DNA from: an uncultured Aquimarina sp.
GTDB lineage: Bacteria; Bacteroidota; Bacteroidia; Flavobacteriales; Flavobacteriaceae
DNA: 64,000 bases
Direction: 5' to 3'
Assembly (NCBI GenBank): GCA_947489685.1
Contig: CANLEM010000004.1
Location: 310,001 to 374,000 of the forward strand
This document shows positions 35,521 through 43,322 of the stretch, in pieces. The position numbers and the translations under genes were made by a program. Below the pieces are notes generated by a model. It saw only the letters and a list, made by a program, of their open reading frames with translations, searched no databases and had not been told where the DNA came from. The number at the start of each line of letters is the position of its first letter. The first letter of the stretch is position 1.

Positions 35521-37377
35521 TTACTTTAATTCCAGGATCATAGACCCTTTAGATTTTATGGTGAAATTTTCGGAAATGTCAATATTAGAATCACTAATGA
35601 TATCGGTTCCTATTTTGAAGTTTTTAATTCCTTCTGTAAAACGAGCTACATCTATTTCTTGATCGGTTGTACTATTATTAAGTATTATCATTACAGTTTT
35701 CTCCTGGGTATATCTAAAATAAACATACACGTTGTTAAAAGGAATGAATTGCAATAGCTTACCCGTGTGGATTACTGGTGTATTCTTTCTCCAATTCAAC
35801 ACTTTTTTTGTAAAAGAGTAGAAAGCTTCCTGATCATTGGTTCTACCGTTTTTTGTATCGGCAGTCAAAAATGCGTTTTGTTGATCTCCTTGCCATCCAC
35901 CGGGAAAATCTCTTCGGATGTCACCATCTCCTTTTTTATCTCGATTACCAAGCATTCCAATTTCATCGCCATAATACAATTGCGGAATACCTCGTGTGGT
36001 GCATAATAATGTTATGGCCATCTTATATTTATCTATATCGCCTTGATATATCTCATTGATTCTATTGGTATCATGATTACCTGCAAAAACTAGGATATTA
36101 TTTATATCCGGATATAAAAAATCATTGGTAAAATTATCATATGCCTTGATCATTCCTTTGTCCCAGGCTCCCTCATCTTCATTAAAAATTACCGTTAATG
36201 CATCGTGCAATGTAAAATCCATAACCGAAGGAAGGTGAGAGTTAAAATTATCTATCGCACCAATTTTACTATCCTTTTGCCAATAGGCCATTTGAGCTTG
36301 ATCATGCATCCAGACTTCGCCAACTATATTGAAACTGGGATATTCATCCATAATCGCTTTTGTCCATTTCGCAATTCCATTTTTATCATTATATGAATAG
36401 GTATCTACTCTAAAACCATCCAAATTTGCATATTCTATCCACCATATTGCGTTTTGTATGATATAAGTAAGAAGCAATGGGTTACTTTGATTCATATCGG
36501 GCATAGTGGTGTCGAACCAACCATCCATACATCCTTTGGCATCAACTTTTGCAGCATTAACATCAAACTGTGTAGTCATGCGATAATTACTACGTCTAAA
36601 TCCTTCTGGCCATTGGTGAATCCAATTTTTTGTAGGTAAATCTTTAATCATCCAATGTTTAGACCCCCAATGATTAGTTACATAATCCATAATCAGTTTC
36701 ATATCCAACTTATGCATCTCTAGAGACAGACGTTTATAATCTTCATTAGTTCCATATCTTGGATCTATTTTGTATAAATCACTTTGAGCATAGGTATGAT
36801 ATGAATATACAGGTTCATTATCTTCTAGCAATGGGGTACTCCATAGCGCCGTTACGCCAAGTTCTTTAAGGTAATCTAAGTGATCTATTACCCCTTGAAT
36901 ATCACCTCCATGACGACCTCCTGGGTTAGATCGGTCGGCTTTTTCAACGGTATCTGGATGTGTATCGTTTTCTGAGTTCCCGTTTGCAAAACGATCCGGC
37001 ATAATAAGATACATAACATCACTACTATCAAAACCTTTTCGTTTTGATGAATTCTCTATTCTGGCTTTAAATTGATATGGTTGAGAAAACATTACGTTAT
37101 CATTTTCTTTAAAATTGATAATGATCATTCCCTCTTTTATCTGTTCAGTATTTAAAGTGATGAATACATAATTTGGATTTTCAGTTTTTGTAACATCACT
37201 TATGGTAACATCTTCAATCTGCACATCATATTTGGAAATATCTTTTCCATAACACATTAATTGAAGTTCGTTATGATGCATCCCACTCCACCAAAAGGGA
37301 GGCTCTACTTTTTCTACCTGCCCATAAGCAGATAAAAAAAGAAAACATGAAAACAATAATATTAGCTTACTTTTCAT
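35521..37377 (-). CDS. GH13 cyclomaltodextrinase/neopullulanase-type enzyme
   Basis: The protein has 618 residues with a signal peptide (MKSKLILLFSCFLFLSAYG). An N-terminal beta domain of the Cyc-maltodext_N type (about 22-115, VEPPFWWSGMHHNEL) precedes the barrel. Catalytic regions: MDYVTNHWGSKHW (I), GFRVDTYSYND (II), IVGEVWMHD (III) and FAGNHDTNR (IV). This arrangement is that of periplasmic SusA-like neopullulanases, which cut maltodextrins and cyclodextrins to maltose. It fits the neighbouring maltose phosphorylase. A hairpin with terminator features lies between the two (37417-37450). Confidence 0.93.
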   Translation of the reverse strand: MKSKLILLFSCFLFLSAYGQVEKVEPPFWWSGMHHNELQLMCYGKDISKYDVQIEDVTISDVTKTENPNYVFITLNTEQIKEGMIIINFKENDNVMFSQPYQFKARIENSSKRKGFDSSDVMYLIMPDRFANGNSENDTHPDTVEKADRSNPGGRHGGDIQGVIDHLDYLKELGVTALWSTPLLEDNEPVYSYHTYAQSDLYKIDPRYGTNEDYKRLSLEMHKLDMKLIMDYVTNHWGSKHWMIKDLPTKNWIHQWPEGFRRSNYRMTTQFDVNAAKVDAKGCMDGWFDTTMPDMNQSNPLLLTYIIQNAIWWIEYANLDGFRVDTYSYNDKNGIAKWTKAIMDEYPSFNIVGEVWMHDQAQMAYWQKDSKIGAIDNFNSHLPSVMDFTLHDALTVIFNEDEGAWDKGMIKAYDNFTNDFLYPDINNILVFAGNHDTNRINEIYQGDIDKYKMAITLLCTTRGIPQLYYGDEIGMLGNRDKKGDGDIRRDFPGGWQGDQQNAFLTADTKNGRTNDQEAFYSFTKKVLNWRKNTPVIHTGKLLQFIPFNNVYVYFRYTQEKTVMIILNNSTTDQEIDVARFTEGIKNFKIGTDIISDSNIDISENFTIKSKGSMILELK

Positions 37378-37416
37378 CTTAAGTATTTTAATAATTGTAT
37401 ACTATTTTATAGAATT

Positions 37417-37450
37417 AAACACCCCAAAGACTCTCGTTTTTGGGGTGTTT
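37417..37450. terminator. Intra-operon hairpin, bidirectional terminator type
   Basis: The 12-bp stem AAACACCCCAAA (37417-37428) pairs with TTTGGGGTGTTT (37439-37450). It lies in the 94-base gap between the maltose phosphorylase and neopullulanase genes. It could cut the operon in two or reduce expression of the two GH13 genes. Confidence 0.6.
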
Positions 37451-37471
37451 ATTTTAATCATTACATTTTGT

Positions 37472-39778
37472 TTAAATTGTAATTAAGCTATTAGGTGAAA
37501 TGGTAAAATCTTTACCATCCACACAAATTGTAAGTTCTTCTTCTCCTTCAAGTGTAAATGAAGTTCCTTCTTGAGAAACACGTACTTTAAGAATTTGATT
37601 TCTAAAGTTTACATTAAAAGTATACCCTTTCCATTCTTTTGGGATTCGAGGGGTAAATGATAGCTTATCATCCTTTATTCTTAGGCCTCCAAAACCTTCG
37701 ACTATACTCATCCATGTTCCAGCCATACTTGTAATATGTAGTCCTTCTTCTACCTCTTTATTATAGTCATCCAGATCTAATCTAGAAGTTCTTAAATAAA
37801 ACGTATATGCCTGATCCATACGATCCAAAACTGCTGCCTGAATGCTATGTACACAAGGAGACAAAGAAGATTCATGTACCGTAAAAGGTTCATAAAAATC
37901 AAAATGACGCGCTAATTCTTCTTTGGTAAAATGGTCTTCAAACATATAAAACCCTTGAAGTGTATCTGCTTGTTTTATATAAGGAGATCTTAAAATTCGA
38001 TCCCAACTCCATTTTTGATTAATAGGTCGTTGTGATTGATCTAGATCTGTTACTGGCACCAATTCTTTATCCAAAAATCCATCTTGCTGCAGATACACCT
38101 GATGTTTTTCTGAATACGGAAAATACATTTTTTCGGCTACTTCTAGCATTGCATTTATTTCTTCCTGATCTATATTGGTTTTGCCAAGAATCCTATCATA
38201 GTCATTCTTATATTCGGCCTTTACCTTATTGATATTTTCAACGCAATACTCAATACACCATTTTGCTAAATAATTAGTATACCAGTTATTATTGATATTA
38301 TTCTCATACTCATTAGGGCCTGTAACCCCTAAGATTACATACTTATCTCTATTGGTAGAAAAAGTAGCTCTTTGATGCCAAAAACGAGCTATAGCAATCA
38401 TGACTTCTAATCCTTTTTCGGGAATGTAACTATAATCTCCTGTATATCGCACATAATTATAGATTGCAAAAGTCATAGCGCCATTACGATGGATTTCTTC
38501 AAAAGTAATCTCCCATTCGTTATGACATTCTTCTCCATTCATGGTCACCATAGGATACAGAGCAGCTCCATTGGTAAATCCAAGTGATTCTGCATTTTCA
38601 ATAGCTTTTTCTAGATGTTGATAACGATAGGTTAGTAAATTACGCGCTACAAGTTGATCTTTGGTAGCCATATAAAATGGAATACAATAAGCTTCGGTAT
38701 CCCAATATGTACTTCCTCCATACTTTTCGCCAGTAAACCCTTTTGGTCCTATATTTAATCTCGCATCTTTACCTAGATATGTTTGATTAAGTTGAAAAAT
38801 ATTAAATCGTATCCCTTGTTGTGCTTTTACATCTCCTTCGATAGTTATATCTGCCATCTCCCATATCTTGGACCATGCTTTTTTCTGTAAATCTAACAAT
38901 GCATCAAATCCAGATTCTGAAGCTTGCTTCAGTACTGTAGTACTCGTAGAGACTAAATCATCGTTTTTATGATTAAGTGAAACTGCGTACCCTCCAAATT
39001 TAACAAGACTCGTTGTTTTTCCTTGAGCAACCTCAACCTCATAGCTCAGTCGCACACAAGTACCGCTGGTTTCTACTTTTGGGTATACATTCTTTAACTT
39101 TTCATCAAGAAATAACTGATTTGACATACCGGTACAGACATGGAAATCAGTTTTCATAGTCTTCGATAAAATATATGCAGAATCTCCTTTATGAGATAGA
39201 TCATACGTATCCCAAAATTTATCATCCCAATTGGTATCTTCATTTGTAATACCAGAATCAAGGTATGGTGTAAAAACTATAGTAGCATCCTGGTTTATGG
39301 GAGTAACTTCGTATTTAATAGCTCCTACTTCGTCTAGGTCAAGACTAAGGAAACGTGTAGATTTTACTGCTATTTCAATACCATTTAATAGAACTGCATT
39401 AAAAGAACGTTGGTACCAACCTTCTTTCATATTTAATTCTCTTCTAAATTTGGTAATCGCGTCACATCTGTATAAATCTAATTTTTCACCATTGATTTCT
39501 ACATGTATACCGATCCAATTTGGAGCATTAAGTACTTTGGCAAAGTACTCTGGATATCCATTTTTCCACCAGCCAACTCGCGTTTTATCTGGGTAGTATA
39601 CTCCTGCTATGTAGCTTCCTTGAAATGTAGGACCTGAATATGTTTCTTCAAAATTAGCTCTTTGCCCCATCGCTCCATTCCCAATACTGAAAAGGCTTTC
39701 TGAGGATTTAACTCGTTCTACATCAAATCCTTCTTCAATAATTGACCAATTATCTGGTTTTATATAATCCTGATTCAT
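37472..39778 (-). CDS. GH65 maltose phosphorylase
   Basis: A cytoplasmic enzyme of 768 residues that splits maltose with phosphate into glucose and beta-glucose-1-phosphate. It shows the N-terminal beta-sandwich (SLFSIGNGAMGQRANFEE), the helical barrel with YWDTEAYCIPFYM, and the segment GEECHNEWEITFEEIHRN near residue 420. The catalytic acid should lie near the centre of the barrel (TGPNEYENNINNNWYTN, residues near 480). Maltose rather than trehalose or kojibiose is inferred from pgmB and the GH13 genes alongside. It is 16 bases after pgmB. Confidence 0.93.
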   Translation of the reverse strand: MNQDYIKPDNWSIIEEGFDVERVKSSESLFSIGNGAMGQRANFEETYSGPTFQGSYIAGVYYPDKTRVGWWKNGYPEYFAKVLNAPNWIGIHVEINGEKLDLYRCDAITKFRRELNMKEGWYQRSFNAVLLNGIEIAVKSTRFLSLDLDEVGAIKYEVTPINQDATIVFTPYLDSGITNEDTNWDDKFWDTYDLSHKGDSAYILSKTMKTDFHVCTGMSNQLFLDEKLKNVYPKVETSGTCVRLSYEVEVAQGKTTSLVKFGGYAVSLNHKNDDLVSTSTTVLKQASESGFDALLDLQKKAWSKIWEMADITIEGDVKAQQGIRFNIFQLNQTYLGKDARLNIGPKGFTGEKYGGSTYWDTEAYCIPFYMATKDQLVARNLLTYRYQHLEKAIENAESLGFTNGAALYPMVTMNGEECHNEWEITFEEIHRNGAMTFAIYNYVRYTGDYSYIPEKGLEVMIAIARFWHQRATFSTNRDKYVILGVTGPNEYENNINNNWYTNYLAKWCIEYCVENINKVKAEYKNDYDRILGKTNIDQEEINAMLEVAEKMYFPYSEKHQVYLQQDGFLDKELVPVTDLDQSQRPINQKWSWDRILRSPYIKQADTLQGFYMFEDHFTKEELARHFDFYEPFTVHESSLSPCVHSIQAAVLDRMDQAYTFYLRTSRLDLDDYNKEVEEGLHITSMAGTWMSIVEGFGGLRIKDDKLSFTPRIPKEWKGYTFNVNFRNQILKVRVSQEGTSFTLEGEEELTICVDGKDFTISPNSLITI

Positions 39779-39794
39779 CTTCTTTCTATAATTG

Positions 39795-40457
39795 TTAAAC
39801 TTTTTGAGTTGTAACTAGTGTATTTATAAACTCTTCTTTTATTTCTGTAAAATCATTAAAAATGTAGTCCGCTTCATGTAATACCGAGGCATCACCAATA
39901 CCAATACTTGTCATATTTGCAATATTTGCGGCTTGGATTCCAGCTACCGAATCTTCAAAAACAATACAATTCTCAGAGGCTACTCCTAATTCCTTTGCCC
40001 CTATAAGAAACACCTCGGGATCAGGTTTTGCCTTAGATACATTTGTTCCATCGACGATAGCGTGGAATTTATTCGTAAGTGCTACTTTATCTAATATAAT
40101 TCTGGCATTTTTGCTTGCTGATCCTAGGGCTATAGCCTGGTTCTGAGAAATCAAATAATCTAAAACTCGAGGCACATCGGGTAAAATTTCTGTGACATCC
40201 ATTTTTGAGATATACGCAAGATATTCCTCATTTTTATCAGTCATCAATTTGGTAAATTCTTCTTCTGAAAGGGTCTTATTACCCCATTCTAATATTTTTT
40301 CTAAAGACCGTACTCGGCTAACTCCTTTTAGTTGTTCATTTTGTTCTTCTGTAAAAGAAATACCTAAACCTTGAGCAAGATTTTGCCATGCCAAAAAATG
40401 ATATTTGGCAGTATCAACAATCACACCATCCAAATCAAATATAAATGCTTTCTTCAT
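39795..40457 (-). CDS. pgmB: Beta-phosphoglucomutase
   Basis: A HAD-family enzyme of 220 residues that turns beta-glucose-1-phosphate into glucose-6-phosphate. The nucleophile and acid/base Asp pair are D8 and D10 in FDLDGVIVDTA. The cap-domain segment LKGVSRVRSLEKIL holds the phosphoglucomutase signature, and the core continues with ALGSASKNA and VFEDSVAGIQAA. The stop codon of the transporter gene overlaps its ATG by one base, so the two are translationally coupled. It completes the maltose phosphorylase route. Confidence 0.96.
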   Translation of the reverse strand: MKKAFIFDLDGVIVDTAKYHFLAWQNLAQGLGISFTEEQNEQLKGVSRVRSLEKILEWGNKTLSEEEFTKLMTDKNEEYLAYISKMDVTEILPDVPRVLDYLISQNQAIALGSASKNARIILDKVALTNKFHAIVDGTNVSKAKPDPEVFLIGAKELGVASENCIVFEDSVAGIQAANIANMTSIGIGDASVLHEADYIFNDFTEIKEEFINTLVTTQKV

Positions 40458-41839
40458 TATTCAACTGCTTCTTTTGGGTTATATGTTATAGCTTCTTTAT
40501 TTGTAATTAATAGGTTACAAAGCCCTGCAATGATCAAACTAATCCCAGCGACTATCATTGCATTAATGGTTTGGTCTCCTATCAGTTTATATGCAAAATT
40601 GACTCCTCCTATAGCAGCAATGATTTGAGGGATTACGATAAACATATTAAATATGCCCATGATTACTCCCATTTTCTTAGGATCAACCGAACTGGATAAC
40701 ATGGCATATGGCATTGACAATATACTCCCCCACGAAAATCCAATCAGGGTAAAAGAGAAGATTAACCATTCTGGTGAAGGAACAAAATACATGGATATAA
40801 AACCTACCCCGCCTAAAATTAGGGATACAAGGTGTACCATTTTTCTATTGATCCTTTTGCGGGATGTATAAAATGTTAGTATTAAGGCAAATGCCATAGA
40901 TGACAAACCGTAAACTCCCATATATCTTCCGACATCATTTGACGCCTTTTGAAAAGCTGTATTAGCCTCTTCAAATGCTTGGGCTGATGCCGGGACTTCC
41001 ATATTAAATGAAGCCTCAATAGGAACTGGCGTTTGAAAAACATGCTCTGTTAATGCTGGATTTGCCAAACTCCACATAGTAAAAAAAGCAAACCAGCTAA
41101 AAAATTGGATCAGTCCCAACTTTTTCATTGTAAGTGGCATGCTACCTATATTGTTTAAGATATCTGAAACGAAACTATTCTTCTTCTTTTTTTCCTTTTC
41201 AAACTCCTCCATATCTTCAGGAGGATATTCAGAAGTAGTAAAAACCGTATAAAGAATACTTGCAAGAAATACAAAAGCCCCAATGGCAAATGCTACTTTG
41301 ACAGACATGGGGATAACTCCTGTTGGAGCCGCATCACTAACACCCATTTGAGACACCATCCAAGGTAAATTGCTTGCTACCCAAGTACCAATCCCGATAA
41401 TTAATGTTTGTGTTACAAAACCATAAGAACGCTGAGATTCTGGCAATTTATCTGCCACCAATGCTCTAAACGGCTCCATAGAAATGTTAATTGAGGCATC
41501 CAAAATCCATAAAAATCCAGCAGCAACCCACAAAGCAGGAGAATGAGGTACTAAAAACAAAGCTATCGAACTTAGTATAGCCCCAATTAAAAAATAAGGT
41601 CTACGTCGTCCCCATCTGGGGCTCCATGTTCGATCACTTAGATATCCTATAATAGGTTGTACCAACAGCCCTGTTAAAGGAGCAGCAATCCATAGTAAAG
41701 GTATTGCATCCTTTTCGGCACCAAGGGTTTGGAAAATTCTAGACATAAATCCGCCTTGCAATGCAAAGCCGAATTGAATTCCTAGAAAACCGAAACTCAT
41801 GTTCCAAATTTCCCAGAAACTTAACTTACGCTTGTTCAT
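40457..41839 (-). CDS. SLC45-type MFS sugar transporter
   Basis: An inner-membrane transporter with about 12 membrane segments and 460 residues. The start ([22 protein letters not shown]) and the loop [19 protein letters not shown] are typical of the SLC45/GPH-like group that carries maltose or sucrose by proton symport. An insert at about 265-295 ([22 protein letters not shown]) lies between TM7 and TM8 and faces the periplasm. It is the first gene of the maltose operon. The ATG at 41839 is preferred over a TTG one codon earlier. Its leader has overlapping inverted repeats, one of which includes the start codon. Confidence 0.92.
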   Translation of the reverse strand: MNKRKLSFWEIWNMSFGFLGIQFGFALQGGFMSRIFQTLGAEKDAIPLLWIAAPLTGLLVQPIIGYLSDRTWSPRWGRRRPYFLIGAILSSIALFLVPHSPALWVAAGFLWILDASINISMEPFRALVADKLPESQRSYGFVTQTLIIGIGTWVASNLPWMVSQMGVSDAAPTGVIPMSVKVAFAIGAFVFLASILYTVFTTSEYPPEDMEEFEKEKKKKNSFVSDILNNIGSMPLTMKKLGLIQFFSWFAFFTMWSLANPALTEHVFQTPVPIEASFNMEVPASAQAFEEANTAFQKASNDVGRYMGVYGLSSMAFALILTFYTSRKRINRKMVHLVSLILGGVGFISMYFVPSPEWLIFSFTLIGFSWGSILSMPYAMLSSSVDPKKMGVIMGIFNMFIVIPQIIAAIGGVNFAYKLIGDQTINAMIVAGISLIIAGLCNLLITNKEAITYNPKEAVE

Positions 41840-41924
41840 CAAGTAATATTTTGATTATTAACTTGATAAGCGATATTGCTTATCAAAACTTATTCAGTAG
41901 AAAGTGAAAATATAAGTTTTGATA
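41838..41924 (-). promoter_or_regulatory. Leader with overlapping inverted repeats (possible attenuator)
   Basis: In transcript order there are four arms. Arm 1 (41924-41912) pairs perfectly with arm 2 (41893-41881): TATCAAAACTTAT with ATAAGTTTTGATA. Arm 2 continues into TTGATAAGC (41886-41878), which pairs with arm 3, GCTTATCAA (41871-41863). Arm 3 extended (ATCAAGT, 41867-41861) pairs with arm 4, ACTTGAT (41844-41838), which includes the first two bases of the start codon. Pairing 1:2 frees 3 to cover the start; pairing 2:3 leaves the start open. Protein operators are an alternative reading. Confidence 0.55.
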
Positions 41925-41929
41925 GATGC

Positions 41930-41937
41930 CAAAGATA
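41930..41937 (-). promoter_or_regulatory. -7 element of the maltose operon
   Basis: TATCTTTG on the minus strand is a full match to TAnnTTTG, just after the lacI stop. It places the transcript start close to the first arm of the leader hairpin. No TTG is seen at the -33 distance. Confidence 0.55.
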
Positions 41938-41960
41938 TTATAATTTTTGAATTAAAAGGA

Positions 41961-42992
41961 TCACTCCTTATTTTTTTTTGTGGATTGCCTATGAATCAAA
42001 TTGGTATCAATTATCACAGTGCGGTACTCTTCTGTCATTGTTTCATCACCTTCGAGTTTATCAATAAGAAGCTTTGCTGCCCTAATCCCCATGTCCTCTC
42101 CATGTTGACTTATTGTAGTCAAACTAGGTATAAAATGTTTTGAGAGAATACCATCTGTAAATCCGATTATTGCAACGTCATCCGGGATTTTTTTACCATA
42201 TCCATTAAGAACTTTGGCTGCTGTAACCGCAAATAACTCATTTACCGCAAAAATTGCATCTATATCTTTATCTTTTAAAAATTCTTCGATTTCCGATTCA
42301 CAGTTATCGATATCTTCTATTTTTAAAATATACTCTTCTTTTTCTGGTATATCATACGCTCTTAAAGCTCTTAGATATCCATTGGTACGTAACTTACCTA
42401 CGCTTATATAATCTACTGTAGTAAGAATAGCTATCTTTTTGCATCCTATTGACAATAAATGATTTGTAGCAGTTTGAGCTCCTTTTGCATCATCTATAAT
42501 CACCTTGTCGCAAACTATTTCATCAATAATTCTATCAAAAAGTACAACAGGCATCCCCTGGTTCATCGTTTCTTCAATATGGTGGTAATCTTTCTTAAGT
42601 TGCGTTTCTTTGGCTACCGACAAAATAAACCCATCTGCGCTGCCACTGGCCAACATTTCCATATTAATAACTTCTTTATCAAAAGAATTATTCGAGGAAC
42701 AAATGATTACATTATATCCTTTTTCATTAGCTACCTTTTCTACGCCTCCAATTACCGTAGTAAAAAAGTGATGTACAATTTCTGGAATAATCACTCCAAT
42801 AGTTTTCGTTTTCCTGTTTTTAAGGCTTAACGCAATATTATTTGGCTTATAATTATACAGTTTAGCAAAGGCTTTTACCTTTTGACGAGTATCCAAGCTT
42901 ATCTCTACGCTATCTTTCAAAGCTTTCGAAACTGTAGAAATAGAAACATCCAGCTCTTTTGCAATCTGTTTTAACGTAACTTTTTGTTTCAT
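41961..42992 (-). CDS. LacI/GalR-family transcriptional regulator
   Basis: A sugar-responsive regulator of 343 residues. The N-terminal helix-turn-helix is VTLKQIAKELDVSISTVSKAL, and the hinge helix region is YNYKPNNIALSLKNRKT. A periplasmic-binding-protein-like ligand domain follows (IGVIIPEIVHHFFTTVIGGV; IGFTDGILSKHFIPSLTTI). It lies between the minus maltose operon and the plus susCDE operon, so it is the likely MalR-type regulator of both. A perfect 16-bp palindrome of LacI type lies upstream of susC. The effector is probably maltose or a maltodextrin, by inference. Confidence 0.93.
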   Translation of the reverse strand: MKQKVTLKQIAKELDVSISTVSKALKDSVEISLDTRQKVKAFAKLYNYKPNNIALSLKNRKTKTIGVIIPEIVHHFFTTVIGGVEKVANEKGYNVIICSSNNSFDKEVINMEMLASGSADGFILSVAKETQLKKDYHHIEETMNQGMPVVLFDRIIDEIVCDKVIIDDAKGAQTATNHLLSIGCKKIAILTTVDYISVGKLRTNGYLRALRAYDIPEKEEYILKIEDIDNCESEIEEFLKDKDIDAIFAVNELFAVTAAKVLNGYGKKIPDDVAIIGFTDGILSKHFIPSLTTISQHGEDMGIRAAKLLIDKLEGDETMTEEYRTVIIDTNLIHRQSTKKNKE

Positions 42993-43199
42993 TTATTCTC
43001 CTCTATTGTTATTTAATTTTCTTACTCTGTGAATCTACAATTGTTTTATTACAGTAATCTTAAAAAAGTATTAATACATTTTACATTATATACTTCAACC
43101 ATATTCTTATTACAGCAATTCCTCAAATTTTGCCACGAAAATATGCCATATGGCCAAAATAAGCCTTAAAATTTTAACGAAATTTTAAAAGTTTTCCAC

Positions 43200-43215
43200 A
43201 CGCAAACGTTTGCGT
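43200..43215. promoter_or_regulatory. LacI-family operator, perfect palindrome
   Basis: ACGCAAACGTTTGCGT is a perfect 16-bp palindrome with a central CG, the form bound by LacI/GalR proteins. It lies about 60 bases upstream of the predicted susC transcript start, a place compatible with activation. Confidence 0.75.
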
Positions 43216-43274
43216 AAGGTTCGTACTACATCTTGATGAAAAATTAACACAAAATTTACATACTTTGGATGCAG

Positions 43275-43291
43275 GAAAGTGAAAATATAAG
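43275..43291 (+). promoter_or_regulatory. susC leader motif, exact inverse copy in the maltose operon leader
   Basis: GAAAGTGAAAATATAAG is also present at 41900-41916 on the plus strand, antisense to the maltose operon leader. The two transcripts are therefore complementary over 17 nt. The motif lies directly after the near-consensus -7 element, at the 5' end of the susC mRNA. Confidence 0.45.
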
Positions 43292-43322
43292 ACTTAAAAC
43301 AATCAAAAACTAATTTAATTTT

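Larger units (their letters stand above)
42993..43322. other. Control region between lacI and susC
   Basis: A 330-base divergent region without a gene. It holds the LacI-type operator (43200-43215), a palindrome GCCATATGGC (43145-43154), two copies of TTATTACAG near 43050 and 43105, and the susC leader motif (43275-43291). A near-consensus -7 (TACTTTG, 43261-43267) lies just before that motif. Confidence 0.55.

Noticed and set aside
39231..39596. 121-residue plus-strand ORF inside the maltose phosphorylase gene
   Set aside because: It is fully antisense to a complete GH65 gene and shows no domain or signal of its own.
42459..42830. 123-residue plus-strand ORF inside the LacI-type gene
   Set aside because: It is antisense to the ligand-binding domain of a clear LacI protein, with no recognisable content.
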